DNA of 64,000 bases from contig JBBDSP010000024.1 of the NCBI GenBank assembly GCA_040904925.1, positions 1 through 64,000 of the forward strand. Reading direction: 5' to 3'. Of the stretch, positions 35,583 to 45,338 are shown piece after piece. The position numbers were made by a program, and so were the translations under genes. Each line of letters opens with the position of its first letter. Position 1 is the first letter of the stretch. The notes under the pieces are model-generated. The model was not told the DNA's origin, ran no database searches, and saw only the letters and a program-made list of their open reading frames with translations. Source of the stretch: Gracilimonas sp040904925 (GTDB lineage: Bacteria; Bacteroidota; Rhodothermia; Balneolales; Balneolaceae).

Positions 35583-38500
35583 CTATTTAATTAGACTCAT
35601 TTTTTCGGTGAAGACTCCATCTTGAGTAACCAGTCGGTAAATATAAACTCCGCTTGCTAAGTGACGAGCGTTCCAGGTGATCTCGTGGTAATCAGCTGGC
35701 AGGTTTTCATCGATAAGGTCAGCAACTTTGCGTCCGAGTATATCATATACGCTAAGCTGAACAGGCCCCTCTAACGGTAATCCAAAGCGAATGGTTGTGG
35801 TAGGATTAAAGGGATTTGGATAATTATTAAAGAGCTCAAATCGGTCAGGCAAACCGGCAGCATCTGCACCGGGATCTATACGCAGCTTAAAACGCGCTTT
35901 TTCATTTTGACCGGATGATTTTGACCTGCTTTCAGAATCGATATTTCTTAGCTGAAAGTTTTCAATGGTATTATTCAAGGCTACTTTTTGAGCACTTTGG
36001 TTCATTGAAAAGGTGTATGATTCTTCTTCTCTCAGATCTATTTTCTCCCTTGTTTCAGTGTCTTCCAGTATCAGGCTCCATTCCTTAGGAACATCACCAA
36101 ACTCAGGCCAGCTGATGGTGTAGTTTTCATTAAGAGCAGAGCCATCTACAAACCCACCGACATAAATAGGAATAGATAACTCAACTCCGAAAGCTCTGGC
36201 AAGATTGTTAATTGCCAGCTCGGTACCATCTCTAAGAGCACTATAAAATTCTAAATAAGTTTGGGTATCAAATGGAAGTAATCGGTAGGCATCTCTGATA
36301 TCCTTTCCATTGCTACCGTCAGGGGAGAGGGTGATGTGCATTTCTTTTTCATAGCTGCCGGCGGTTAGCTTCATGCCTATAGCTGCAGGTTCCCTGCGAG
36401 ATTTTCCGTAGAAGGAGCCCCCGGTGGTTTTTGAATCTTTATTTACTCTTAGTGTTGGGTTGCCGTTACCATTCGCTTTCACCCAAAATGCCTGAAATGG
36501 TTTTATTTCTCCACTTCCAAGAGATCCTGAAATTCCATTCCAGTCCAAATAATCATTGGTTGAAGGATCCCACACATAGAGTACATTATCCATGTTGGTT
36601 TTGGTCCAGTTTCCATCATCCCAATCTATGGTAGCAGCAAAAGGATTTCCTATAAGATTCCATCCGGTATCCGCTGAAGCAGTGTAAGTTACAGGGAACG
36701 TAAATTCAGTTCCGTTACCATCATTTTCTTCTCCCTGTATCAATAGAGTGTCAGGCAGTGGTTCATTATATCGTGCATCGGCAGAAATATCCCCAAAAAA
36801 GTAAACGAAAAGTCCACGACCGGGAGTCAGGGTATTATTACCATCGCCCGGAGCTCTCCAACGATCGTTATCTGTAGCTGAGAAGCCATCTTCATTGGTT
36901 CCATAGGTTTCATCATACCAAAGCACATTTGGCTGCAGGGAATCTGCCTCTGCGTTACCTAATTCAGAATTTGGGTATCCCTGAGTTACTGTATTATCTA
37001 ATAAATCGGAATAAGTACTGGAAAGAGGAGGGGCGATCATTCTCCAGCCACTGTTGCCGCTAATTTCGCGTTCCATTCGAATATTGGCCGTATTTCCTTC
37101 TTTAATATTGCTCACAAAACTGAAACCTGAAGCTATGGTTAAAGAGCCATTGGTAATGAATAATGTATCGGTAACGGTCAAATCATTATTAACAAGGGCA
37201 CCCGCGTCATTATCAATGGTAAAACTTTTAATGTTCTCAATGCCGTTGATCTCTTGGAGGGTAGATCCATTAAGGGTGACAGAGGTATTTGACAGTGTGA
37301 AATTAGATCCATTGATATCGCCTCCAAATTCAAAGGTCGAGCCATTTCCTACAACATTACCCGTAACGGTAACATCTCCCAATGCTATCAATTGAGAACC
37401 GGGGTTCATGGTAAGCGTATTACCGGATTCTATGTTGATGGATGAAAAAGCTTCAAAGTATCCATTAACCTGGATATTATTTTGAATGTTAAGAACATCT
37501 GCTGTGAAATCTCCCTCTATAGTTTGCTGGGAAGTTCCATTGAGGTTTACAATAGAAGACCCGGCGATAAAATTGGCTATAGATGAATTTCCTGATAAGT
37601 TTATAATACCGTTATTACCTGAAAAACTACCACCACCGGAAATATCACCATTTATAGTAATTTCCCTGCCTGATAGTGTGGCAGTGCCCCCAACCTCAAT
37701 ATCAATAAAATCTACTACGGGATCTTGTTCACTGATTACCGGATAGTAAGTCCATCCACTTTCTATAAGCACTACTTGGCCGGTTGTAGGTATGTTGCCC
37801 AGGCTCCAGTTATCTGGGTTTCCCCAATCAGATCTGCCAGCTGGTTGTCCTCCACCATCACCTTGCCAAAAATTAAATTGAGTGATCTCAACAGTGGCAT
37901 TATCTGATATGGACTGCCCGTCTACAGCACCGGTAATAGTTGCAGTTTCAATAGCAGTGCCAGCTGTTAAAGTAGACGTATAGGTGCCGTCAGAATTATC
38001 AGTGACACCACTTAGCGATGAAGAACCGGTGACATTAAGGGTAACGGTATTTCCACCTGAAATAAGGTTATTTCCGAAAGCATCTTTGAGTTGAACGGTA
38101 ATGGTTGTTTGGTCAGCTCCATCATTTTCAAGAAAATTTGTTGCTGAGGTAATAGTTGAAACATTTCCGTCAACCGGTCCGGGATTCACTGTAAAGTTGT
38201 TACTGGTTCCGGTTTCTGATGAGGCCGATCTCCGTGCAGTGATAGTTGTTGTACCTGAAGAGGTAATAGTGATGGCACGTGAACTAAGTACTCCATTTGT
38301 GAATGTTCCTGTAGTACCGCTACCAGCCGATAGCGTTCCTGTAGAAGTAATCACCGCTGTGTTTTCAGGTCCATCAAAAGTAGTTACGGTATTATTAAAT
38401 GCATCTTGAGCTGTTATTTGAATATTGAAAGATACGCCGGCTGTTTGGGTGCCAATGTTACCGCCACCTTCCGCTTCAACAAGAAAGGTGGATAATTCCC

Positions 38501-40583
38501 CAAAGGTAAAAACCATTTCCGGATTACCAGAGGTGATGGCCGAGGAATTCACTTCAGCACTGATGGTTGCAGAACCGACATCGTTAGGAGCAGTTAGTGT
38601 GGCGGTATAAGTTCCATCATTATTGTCAGTTACACTCGATAGATTACCAGAACCTGTTCTTGATACGGTTACATTATCCCCGTCGCTGATCAGATTATTG
38701 CCAAATTGATCCCGCAATTGAATCGTGATCTCAGATTCGCTGGTTCCATCCGCAATTAATGTGTCTTCGGATACAGAAATAAAAGAACTGTCAGGATTAG
38801 CAGTCCCGGGTTGAAGAGTAAAAATATCACTGCTTCCGGATTCAGTTCCAGAACTATTAGTAGCATTAATTATGAAATTATCACCTGCTGAAATCATTTC
38901 GATTTCGTGCGGATCATAAACGCCATCTACAAAAGGGCCGATACTTGTAGTAGTTGTAGTACCTGAAAATTCACCGTTGGTAGTTAGATCAACATTACCG
39001 GTAAAATTATCATTGGAACCGGAACCATCCAGCAAAGTGCCTAAGCCATCAATAGCTTCAATTCGAATATTGAAAGGTGTTCCTGCAGTTTGTGTTCCTA
39101 TGTCTCCACCTCCGGATATTTCAACCCTAAAACCGGCGAGTTTTCCTTCATCGGCGATGGTAAAATTATTACTCGGGTTTGAAGTATCTAATCCTTGACC
39201 ATCAGCTACAATATTTTTGGTGCCATTATCATCAAATGAAAGGCTGTTAAAAACAGCAGTTCCGTTGACATTAGTATTGGCAGTATTACCGTTGATATTT
39301 CCAGTCCCGCTATTTATTGATAAAGTTACTTCAATGCCGGATTGAGCGACAAAGTTTCCGAATTCATCCAGGAGCTGTACTTCAACAGCGGGATCAAGGT
39401 TAGTGTTAGGGCTTCCGTTTGGTGGCTGTACAGTAAAGGCAAGGCTATTTGCTGCGGCAGGGTTCACCGTAATGGCATTCGATGTTATGGTTGCAAAACC
39501 TGAAGCCGAAAAAGTAAGATCGATGTTATTTGCTACAGTATGATTTAGATCTGTAAAAGTAGCTACACCATCATTTACAGTTACTGTAGTTGTTCCTTGT
39601 AAAGTACCGTTGCCCGAATTTCTGCTGGCAATTATTTCCGTAAAATCATCGCTTGTGATAACATTCGTATAGTCATCACGAACCTCTATCACCGGCTGGG
39701 TTCCAAAATTTTCACCTGCGGTGGCCGTAGAAGAAGGCTGAGTAGCAATAGCAAGCGTGGTGGGATCAGAAGGAACGACCGTTATGGTTCCGGAAGTTAC
39801 GGTGTTTAATCCGCCCGATGCAGCTTGTATGTTTGCTGAGCCAACAAGATTTCCGGTAAATGTTGCACTTGTGCCTGAAGCTGAAAAATCTCCACCCGTA
39901 ACTCCACCTGTTGTATTCTGTAATGACCAGGTTGCCGTTTCATTTCTCTTAAAATTATTGAACTGATCTCTGACATTGGAATAAACTGTTACAGAAGTAC
40001 CTGCTTCAACATCCTGTGCAGAAACAATGCTTCCATCGGAATTTGGTGAATTTTCTACTCTAATTCTGTTATCAGCTCCCGCAATCATTGAGATTGTTCC
40101 GTAATTTAGAGTACCGCCTGGCGCAGCGCTGCCGGCATTTCTGACTTGCCCCGATGTTAGCGGCGTACCTTGAGCGGGTCGAATTCTAAGGTCACTGAAT
40201 GTAATGGTATGGGGATTGTTTGGCGGAGAGCCACCACTATTACCAGTAAGCTCAAAGATGACCTCTGTACTTGACCTGCTTGTTAACGTTACGGTAATTC
40301 GATTACCTTTTGATTGAGTTACTGTTGCAGAGGGAGCAGTACCTTCGGTGTCCCAAATAAACCCACTTGGGGCCTGAAATCTTATATTACCTGTTTGAAG
40401 CTGTCCAGGGGCAGTTTCCTCAATAACCGGCCCGGTAAGAGTGGTCCAGGTTCCGGTTGCAAAATTATCTGCAGAAATTCCAGTACCACCCGTAGCTGGA
40501 TCAACCGACTGTGCCTGAATCTCAGTAAAAAATCCGAGCGCCAAGCAAATAATTGTAAATGATATCTTATTAATTCTGGACAT
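35583..40583 (-). CDS. Giant T9SS-secreted adhesin-like protein
   Basis: A 1666-residue surface protein. The signal peptide (ending IQAQ near residue 25) is followed by a run of immunoglobulin-like invasin/intimin (Big_1-like) domains, about residues 175-890. They share a pattern such as TIQLRDQFGNNLISDGDNVTV and ...GVTDNSDGTYTSTLTA. A beta-helix-like stretch of NG/NG/Ser-rich strands spans about 900-1160. A W-rich module (about 1175-1330) follows, then a C-terminal T9SS type A sorting domain (about 1585-1666, FELFNNYPNPFNPTTTIRF). T9SS would carry it to the cell surface. It is first of the appendage locus, divergent from rmlA. Adhesion is inferred from domains. Confidence 0.82.
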   Translation of the reverse strand: MSRINKISFTIICLALGFFTEIQAQSVDPATGGTGISADNFATGTWTTLTGPVIEETAPGQLQTGNIRFQAPSGFIWDTEGTAPSATVTQSKGNRITVTLTSRSSTEVIFELTGNSGGSPPNNPHTITFSDLRIRPAQGTPLTSGQVRNAGSAAPGGTLNYGTISMIAGADNRIRVENSPNSDGSIVSAQDVEAGTSVTVYSNVRDQFNNFKRNETATWSLQNTTGGVTGGDFSASGTSATFTGNLVGSANIQAASGGLNTVTSGTITVVPSDPTTLAIATQPSSTATAGENFGTQPVIEVRDDYTNVITSDDFTEIIASRNSGNGTLQGTTTVTVNDGVATFTDLNHTVANNIDLTFSASGFATITSNAITVNPAAANSLAFTVQPPNGSPNTNLDPAVEVQLLDEFGNFVAQSGIEVTLSINSGTGNINGNTANTNVNGTAVFNSLSFDDNGTKNIVADGQGLDTSNPSNNFTIADEGKLAGFRVEISGGGDIGTQTAGTPFNIRIEAIDGLGTLLDGSGSNDNFTGNVDLTTNGEFSGTTTTTSIGPFVDGVYDPHEIEMISAGDNFIINATNSSGTESGSSDIFTLQPGTANPDSSFISVSEDTLIADGTSESEITIQLRDQFGNNLISDGDNVTVSRTGSGNLSSVTDNNDGTYTATLTAPNDVGSATISAEVNSSAITSGNPEMVFTFGELSTFLVEAEGGGNIGTQTAGVSFNIQITAQDAFNNTVTTFDGPENTAVITSTGTLSAGSGTTGTFTNGVLSSRAITITSSGTTTITARRSASSETGTSNNFTVNPGPVDGNVSTITSATNFLENDGADQTTITVQLKDAFGNNLISGGNTVTLNVTGSSSLSGVTDNSDGTYTSTLTAGTAIETATITGAVDGQSISDNATVEITQFNFWQGDGGGQPAGRSDWGNPDNWSLGNIPTTGQVVLIESGWTYYPVISEQDPVVDFIDIEVGGTATLSGREITINGDISGGGSFSGNNGIINLSGNSSIANFIAGSSIVNLNGTSQQTIEGDFTADVLNIQNNIQVNGYFEAFSSINIESGNTLTMNPGSQLIALGDVTVTGNVVGNGSTFEFGGDINGSNFTLSNTSVTLNGSTLQEINGIENIKSFTIDNDAGALVNNDLTVTDTLFITNGSLTIASGFSFVSNIKEGNTANIRMEREISGNSGWRMIAPPLSSTYSDLLDNTVTQGYPNSELGNAEADSLQPNVLWYDETYGTNEDGFSATDNDRWRAPGDGNNTLTPGRGLFVYFFGDISADARYNEPLPDTLLIQGEENDGNGTEFTFPVTYTASADTGWNLIGNPFAATIDWDDGNWTKTNMDNVLYVWDPSTNDYLDWNGISGSLGSGEIKPFQAFWVKANGNGNPTLRVNKDSKTTGGSFYGKSRREPAAIGMKLTAGSYEKEMHITLSPDGSNGKDIRDAYRLLPFDTQTYLEFYSALRDGTELAINNLARAFGVELSIPIYVGGFVDGSALNENYTISWPEFGDVPKEWSLILEDTETREKIDLREEESYTFSMNQSAQKVALNNTIENFQLRNIDSESRSKSSGQNEKARFKLRIDPGADAAGLPDRFELFNNYPNPFNPTTTIRFGLPLEGPVQLSVYDILGRKVADLIDENLPADYHEITWNARHLASGVYIYRLVTQDGVFTEKMSLIK

Positions 40584-40781
40584 TCTTTCTTTATAATTCT
40601 AACTAAATATAATCAGGATTATAACCGTGAACAGATAGATTAATCAATTCTAACTGCCCTTAAGATCTTCACATAATTGGTGAAAATTTGTAGAATCTTA
40701 TTTCAAATTGATGGCCATAAAGAGTAGTTTCTGCTAATCAATACGTATTCAATTAGTAATGTTATTCAAATTCAGTTTCGT

Positions 40782-41483
40782 ATGAAAGGTATCATTCTTG
40801 CGGGTGGAACCGGTTCACGGTTATTTCCCCTTACAAAGGTTACGAATAAACATCTGCTTCCGATTGGTGATAAACCCATGATCTATCATCCCATTGAAAA
40901 ACTAACGGAGGTTGGCATTGAGGAAATACTGATCGTGACGGGTACCGACCATATGGGGGATGTTGTAAACTTACTGGGTTCAGGAAAAGATTTTGGGTGC
41001 CGGTTTACTTATAAAGTTCAGGATGAGGCCGGCGGGATCGCCCAGGCGTTGGGACTTGCTGAGAATTTTGCCGGAAATGAGCCCGTAGTGGTCATCCTTG
41101 GAGATAACATCTTCGAAACATCACTGCAAAAAGCGATGGATAATTACGATGGAATCGGAGCTCAGATCTTGATCAAAGAGGTTCCTGATCCAAAGAGATA
41201 CGGCGTGGCAGAACTAGATGGAGATAAAGTGATCTCAATTGACGAAAAACCTGAAAATCCCAAATCAAGGTATGCGGTAACGGGAATTTATTTTTATGAT
41301 GCAAAAGTGTACGACTGCATCAAAACCCTGAAGCCTTCGGGCAGGGGAGAGTTAGAGATCACGGATGTCAATAACTTTTACATTCAGAAAGGTGAAATGA
41401 AGAGTTCGGTTATGGAAGGTTGGTGGACAGATGCCGGAACACCGGAGTCTTATCAAATTGCAAATGAGTTAGTGCGGAGTTGA
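40782..41483 (+). CDS. rmlA: Glucose-1-phosphate thymidylyltransferase (short form)
   Basis: Makes dTDP-glucose from glucose-1-phosphate and dTTP, the first step of dTDP-rhamnose synthesis. The 233-residue protein has the nucleotide-binding motif GGTGSRLFPLTKVTNKHLLP at the N-terminus, VVILGDNIFE, and GWWTDAGTPESY near the C-terminus. It is about 60 residues shorter than the classic tetrameric RmlA, ending soon after the core, and matches the short nucleotidyltransferase type. Followed by rmlD with 1-bp spacing. Confidence 0.85.
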   Translation: MKGIILAGGTGSRLFPLTKVTNKHLLPIGDKPMIYHPIEKLTEVGIEEILIVTGTDHMGDVVNLLGSGKDFGCRFTYKVQDEAGGIAQALGLAENFAGNEPVVVILGDNIFETSLQKAMDNYDGIGAQILIKEVPDPKRYGVAELDGDKVISIDEKPENPKSRYAVTGIYFYDAKVYDCIKTLKPSGRGELEITDVNNFYIQKGEMKSSVMEGWWTDAGTPESYQIANELVRS

Positions 41484-41484
41484 G

Positions 41485-42348
41485 ATGAGGATATTGGTAA
41501 CAGGGGGAAATGGACAGCTTGGCAGTGAATGGGTGCGTTTTCTAAACCGGCAGGAAGTCGAGTTCATTGCACTGCCTTCCTCTGATTTTGATCTCACCGA
41601 CCACTCGGATACGCGGCGCGTTTTAGGGAACTTGAAGCCGGGCATAATTATAAATTGTGCGGCCTATACCAAAGTAGATCAGGCGGAAGAGGAAAAAGAA
41701 AAAGCTTTTGCTGTTAATGCTTATGGAGTTAAAAACCTGGCCGATTACTGCGCTTCAAATAAGATCAAACTGATCCATTTTTCGACGGATTATGTATTTC
41801 CGGGGACTGAAGAAGATCACAAAGAAAATCCCGGGGGTTATGCGGAAGCTCATCAAACCGATCCAATCAATGTGTATGGAGATAGCAAGCTGGCAGGTGA
41901 GCAGGTTATTCAGGATTCAGGCTGTGATTATATCATCATGAGAGTATCATGGTTATGCGGGAAACATGGTAATAATTTTGTCAAAACGATGCTCAGGCTT
42001 GCTTCAGAAAAGGATAAACTCAAGGTGGTTAATGACCAGTATGGATGCCCGACTTTCACTCATAACACCGTAGATAATTGTTGGAAACTGATTGAAAATG
42101 ATGCTTCGGGAATATTCCATCAATCATCACAAGGAAAGATCACATGGTTTGAATTTGCCGAAGAGATCTTTCAACAGTCAGATACAAAAGTGAAATTAAC
42201 TCCGGTAGAAAGTTCCGAATTCCCAACCAAAGCAAAGCGTCCGGCTTTTTCACTGCTAAATACTCAGAAAATTACTAACATCCCCGATGTTACGCTTATT
42301 GACTGGAAAGAAGGATTAAAACATTTGTTGGCAGAATTACAAGAATGA
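41485..42348 (+). CDS. rmlD: dTDP-4-dehydrorhamnose reductase
   Basis: NAD(P)H-dependent SDR enzyme, last step to dTDP-L-rhamnose. The 287-residue protein has the GGNGQLGSEW nucleotide loop, NCAAYTKVDQAEEEKEKAF, STDYVFPG and the catalytic YGDSK pair. It overlaps rmlC by 4 bp (ATGA). Rhamnose is likely used for surface polysaccharide; no glycosyltransferase is in the window. Confidence 0.93.
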   Translation: MRILVTGGNGQLGSEWVRFLNRQEVEFIALPSSDFDLTDHSDTRRVLGNLKPGIIINCAAYTKVDQAEEEKEKAFAVNAYGVKNLADYCASNKIKLIHFSTDYVFPGTEEDHKENPGGYAEAHQTDPINVYGDSKLAGEQVIQDSGCDYIIMRVSWLCGKHGNNFVKTMLRLASEKDKLKVVNDQYGCPTFTHNTVDNCWKLIENDASGIFHQSSQGKITWFEFAEEIFQQSDTKVKLTPVESSEFPTKAKRPAFSLLNTQKITNIPDVTLIDWKEGLKHLLAELQE

Positions 42349-42890
42349 AAATATCAGAAACCCGTATTCCCGCAGTTAAAATTATTGAACCCAGAGTCTT
42401 TGAAGATAATCGTGGATACTTTTTTGAAGCCTACCGAAGATTTATTCTTAAAGAAGCCGGTATTCTTGATGACTTTGTGCAGGATAATGTTTCCAAATCG
42501 TATAAGAATGCTATTCGGGGACTGCATTATCAAATTGAAAATCCACAGGCAAAATTAGTGCAATGCCTGAAAGGTTCAATTTTAGATGTAGCCGTTGATC
42601 TGCGTCAGGATTCCTCTTCATTCGGTAACTATGTGGCAATTAAATTATCGGATATAAGCAAACGAATGCTGTATATCCCAAAAGGCTTTGCCCACGGCTT
42701 TTCAGTGCTTTCAGATGAGGCGATAGTAACCTACAAATGTTCAGATTACTACAACTCTGAGGGAGAGCGGGGCTTGCGCTGGGATGATCCACTGATCAGG
42801 ATCAACTGGGATGTCTCCCGTCCGATTCTTTCCGAAAAAGACCGCAAACTTCCCTTATTTTCATCACTCAAAGAAGAAGACCTATTTTAA
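42345..42890 (+). CDS. rmlC: dTDP-4-dehydrorhamnose 3,5-epimerase
   Basis: Cupin-fold epimerase acting between RmlB and RmlD. The 181-residue protein has the family marks EPRVFEDNRGYFFEAYR, QDNVSKSYKNAIRGLHYQ, VQCLKGSILDVAVDLR and PKGFAHGFSVLSDEA; His in RGLHYQ is the catalytic base. Coupled to rmlD by an ATGA overlap and one base ahead of the rmlB start. Confidence 0.94.
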   Translation: MKISETRIPAVKIIEPRVFEDNRGYFFEAYRRFILKEAGILDDFVQDNVSKSYKNAIRGLHYQIENPQAKLVQCLKGSILDVAVDLRQDSSSFGNYVAIKLSDISKRMLYIPKGFAHGFSVLSDEAIVTYKCSDYYNSEGERGLRWDDPLIRINWDVSRPILSEKDRKLPLFSSLKEEDLF

Positions 42891-42891
42891 T

Positions 42892-43896
42892 ATGCGCATT
42901 ATTGTAACAGGGGGAGCCGGTTTTATAGGCTCTAATCTTATTTTACGGCTATACGAACAACATCCGGATTGGGAGATCTTCAATCTGGATAAATTGACCT
43001 ACGCTTCGGATCATTCACATCTTAAATCCCTTAAAGATTCAGGAAGGTACTATTTCAAGAAAGTTGATTTGGTGAACCGGGCTGACGTTAAGGATGTCGT
43101 GAAATCATTTAAGCCGCAGGGAGTTTTTCATCTGGCTGCAGAATCACACGTGGATAATTCTATACAGGGACCTGAGCCTTTTATTCAATCTAACATTGTT
43201 GGTACATTTAATATTTTGGAGGAATGTCGTTTACTTTGGAAAGAGAATGAGGAGGCATGGAAGAACAATCGATTTCTCCACGTTTCAACCGATGAAGTGT
43301 ATGGAGAACTAGAGGGAGAAGGATTTTTTAGCGAGGAAACTCCCTATGCCCCGAATTCTCCTTATTCAGCTTCTAAAGCTGGCAGTGATTTTATTGTTCG
43401 GTCATACTATGAAACCTACGGGATGAATGTGGTAACGACCAACTGCTCTAACAATTATGGCCCGCATCAGCATGATGAGAAGTTGATTCCTGTTGTAATT
43501 CGAAATGCCATTCAGCACAATGAAATTCCCGTGTATGGAAAGGGGGAAAATGTACGCGACTGGCTGTTTGTCCATAATCACTGTGATGCGCTGGGAGTTG
43601 CTTTCAAAAAAGGAAAAGCAGGCGAAACCTATGTGATCGGCGGAAACAATGAGTGGAAGAATATTGACTTGGTTCGAAAGATCTGTGATATCTTAAATGA
43701 AGAAGTAGGGCAGGGACCGGACGGCGACTATAAGAATCTGATCACTTTTGTGGATGACCGGCTTGGACATGATTTCCGCTATGCCATCGATGCTTCAAAA
43801 ATAAAGAATGAACTGGGATGGAAAGCCTCTCAGGATTTTGAAGGAATGCTCCGCCAAACAATTTTGTGGTACGTACAAAAGTATAATTCTAAATGA
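42892..43896 (+). CDS. rmlB: dTDP-glucose 4,6-dehydratase
   Basis: NAD-dependent SDR dehydratase, second step of the pathway. I start at ATG 42892 (MRIIVTGGAGFIGSN; 334 residues). An upstream frame from 42811 would overlap rmlC in another frame and has no family match. Motifs are GGAGFIGSN, HLAAESHVDNSI, VSTDEVYG, and YSASKAGSD for the catalytic Tyr/Lys. The four rml genes are in the order A-D-C-B. A palindrome-bearing gap follows. Confidence 0.94.
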   Translation: MRIIVTGGAGFIGSNLILRLYEQHPDWEIFNLDKLTYASDHSHLKSLKDSGRYYFKKVDLVNRADVKDVVKSFKPQGVFHLAAESHVDNSIQGPEPFIQSNIVGTFNILEECRLLWKENEEAWKNNRFLHVSTDEVYGELEGEGFFSEETPYAPNSPYSASKAGSDFIVRSYYETYGMNVVTTNCSNNYGPHQHDEKLIPVVIRNAIQHNEIPVYGKGENVRDWLFVHNHCDALGVAFKKGKAGETYVIGGNNEWKNIDLVRKICDILNEEVGQGPDGDYKNLITFVDDRLGHDFRYAIDASKIKNELGWKASQDFEGMLRQTILWYVQKYNSK

Positions 43897-43897
43897 A

Positions 43898-43950
43898 TGA
43901 ATGTTAAATGCTAAATGTAATCTGTTGAATCATTTTGCATTTAACATTCA
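43898..43950. repeat. 20-bp inverted repeat between rmlB and the EVE gene
   Basis: Arms 43898-43917 (tgaatgttaaatgctaaatg) and 43931-43950 are reverse complements at 19 of 20 bases, with a 13-nt loop. It has the same loop length as the palindrome at 4971-5019 but a different sequence. No T-tract adjoins the stem, so it is not an obvious terminator. Confidence 0.8.
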
Positions 43951-43976
43951 AAATTTAACATTAAAGAAAAGAGATT

Positions 43977-44450
43977 ATGGCTAAAAAGAAGTATTGGCTA
44001 ATGAAATCGGAACCGGAAGACTATAGTATTGACGACCTAAAGGAAGATGGGGAAACACCCTGGACGGGAGTCAGGAATTATGGGGCACGGAACTTCATGC
44101 GTGATGAAATGAATGTAGGAGATGGAGTTTTATTCTATCATTCCAATATTTCTACACCTGTGATTGTAGGTACGATGGAAGTGTCCAGTGAGCCTTATCC
44201 TGATCCTCTTCAGTTTGACCCTGACTCAAAGTATTTTGATGAGAAAAGTTCTGAAAGCGAACCTCGGTGGCAATTAGTGGATGTGAAATTCACCCAAAAA
44301 TTTGATACTCCCGTTACCCGTGATGCTATGAAAGAAGAAACGGCACTTGACGATATGGAATTATTTCGGCTTGGACGTTATTCAATTACACCGGTTACTG
44401 AAGCCGAGTGGGAAAAAATCCATGAAATGGCCGGGGCTAAGATCAAATAG
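43977..44450 (+). CDS. EVE domain-containing protein
   Basis: A 157-residue single-domain protein of the PUA-like EVE family, members of which read modified bases in DNA or RNA. The family pattern MKSEPEDYSIDDL...TPWTGVRNYGARNFMR and DGVLFYHSN is clear. Function in the cell is unknown. It precedes the hydrolase gene by 63 bp. It is near, but not in, the AT-rich methyltransferase island; I do not tie it to it. Confidence 0.9.
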   Translation: MAKKKYWLMKSEPEDYSIDDLKEDGETPWTGVRNYGARNFMRDEMNVGDGVLFYHSNISTPVIVGTMEVSSEPYPDPLQFDPDSKYFDEKSSESEPRWQLVDVKFTQKFDTPVTRDAMKEETALDDMELFRLGRYSITPVTEAEWEKIHEMAGAKIK

Positions 44451-44513
44451 AGTACGAAATACAATAGCTGATCAGGGATTCGGTGCGTTTAATTCCTTTT
44501 TATTAGGCTTGTT

Positions 44514-45338
44514 ATGGCAAAGAATAGGGTAACCCGGTTATTATTATCATCACTGAGTGTGATTCTATTCGCATATATCGGGGTATGTGGCTACTTCTAT
44601 TTCATTCAGGAGTCCATTATTTTCAATCCAAGGACTTTGAATGAGGATGCCCGATATGATTACAGTTTCGAGTTTAATGAACGCTGGTTTGAACCGGAAG
44701 AAAACATTCGCATTCATGCTATTCATGCCTTTACCGATGCTGATTCAGCCAAAGGACTGGTGATGTATCTGCATGGAAACCGGGGAGCCAACCGTACCAA
44801 TTCTGACAAATACACGCTTTTTCTGGATAATGGTTATGATATGATCTACCCGGATTATAGGATCTACGGAAAAAGCCGGGGTGATATGGATAATGAAGAA
44901 GACCTGGTGGGTGATATCAAATATGTATTTGAAGAAATGGCAGAAGAGTATGGACAGGAAAATATTGCAATAGTGGGATATTCACTTGGCTCGGGCGTTG
45001 CAGCCCAGGTAGCTGAAGATTACGACCCAAAAATGCTCATCATGTGGACTCCCTTTTATAGCCTTGTAGATGTAAAAAATTCTCAGTTTCCATTTTTACC
45101 TGATGGGTTGATGCGCTATCAGCTCAGAACGGATGAAGTCCTAAAAAAGATCGAAGAATCCGTTCATATTTTTTATGCCGGCGCGGATGAAGTATTGCCG
45201 ATTGACCGCTCTTTGAAACTCACTGACTATCTGAAGGATGGAGATTCATACAAAGTTATTGAGGGACAGGGGCATGGATGGATCTATCAGAATCCGGAAC
45301 TGATTGAGGGATTAAGTGAACTTTTAGATGGATATTAA
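44514..45338 (+). CDS. Alpha/beta hydrolase, BEM46-like
   Basis: A 274-residue protein with an N-terminal membrane anchor (about 8-30) and an alpha/beta hydrolase domain. The oxyanion-side YLHGNRGANR and nucleophile elbow GYSLGSG (Ser near residue 160) are seen, with an Asp (GADEVLPID) and a C-terminal His (GQGHGW) completing the triad. Substrate unknown. Its 3' end overlaps by 4 bp the end of the convergent gene 45335-45742. Confidence 0.85.
   Translation: MAKNRVTRLLLSSLSVILFAYIGVCGYFYFIQESIIFNPRTLNEDARYDYSFEFNERWFEPEENIRIHAIHAFTDADSAKGLVMYLHGNRGANRTNSDKYTLFLDNGYDMIYPDYRIYGKSRGDMDNEEDLVGDIKYVFEEMAEEYGQENIAIVGYSLGSGVAAQVAEDYDPKMLIMWTPFYSLVDVKNSQFPFLPDGLMRYQLRTDEVLKKIEESVHIFYAGADEVLPIDRSLKLTDYLKDGDSYKVIEGQGHGWIYQNPELIEGLSELLDGY

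Noticed and set aside
37054..39966. Numerous plus-strand frames of 60-113 codons opposite the adhesin gene
   Set aside because: They are antisense to a highly repetitive coding sequence, with Val/Pro/Ser-rich composition that mirrors its Thr/Gly/Asn codons.
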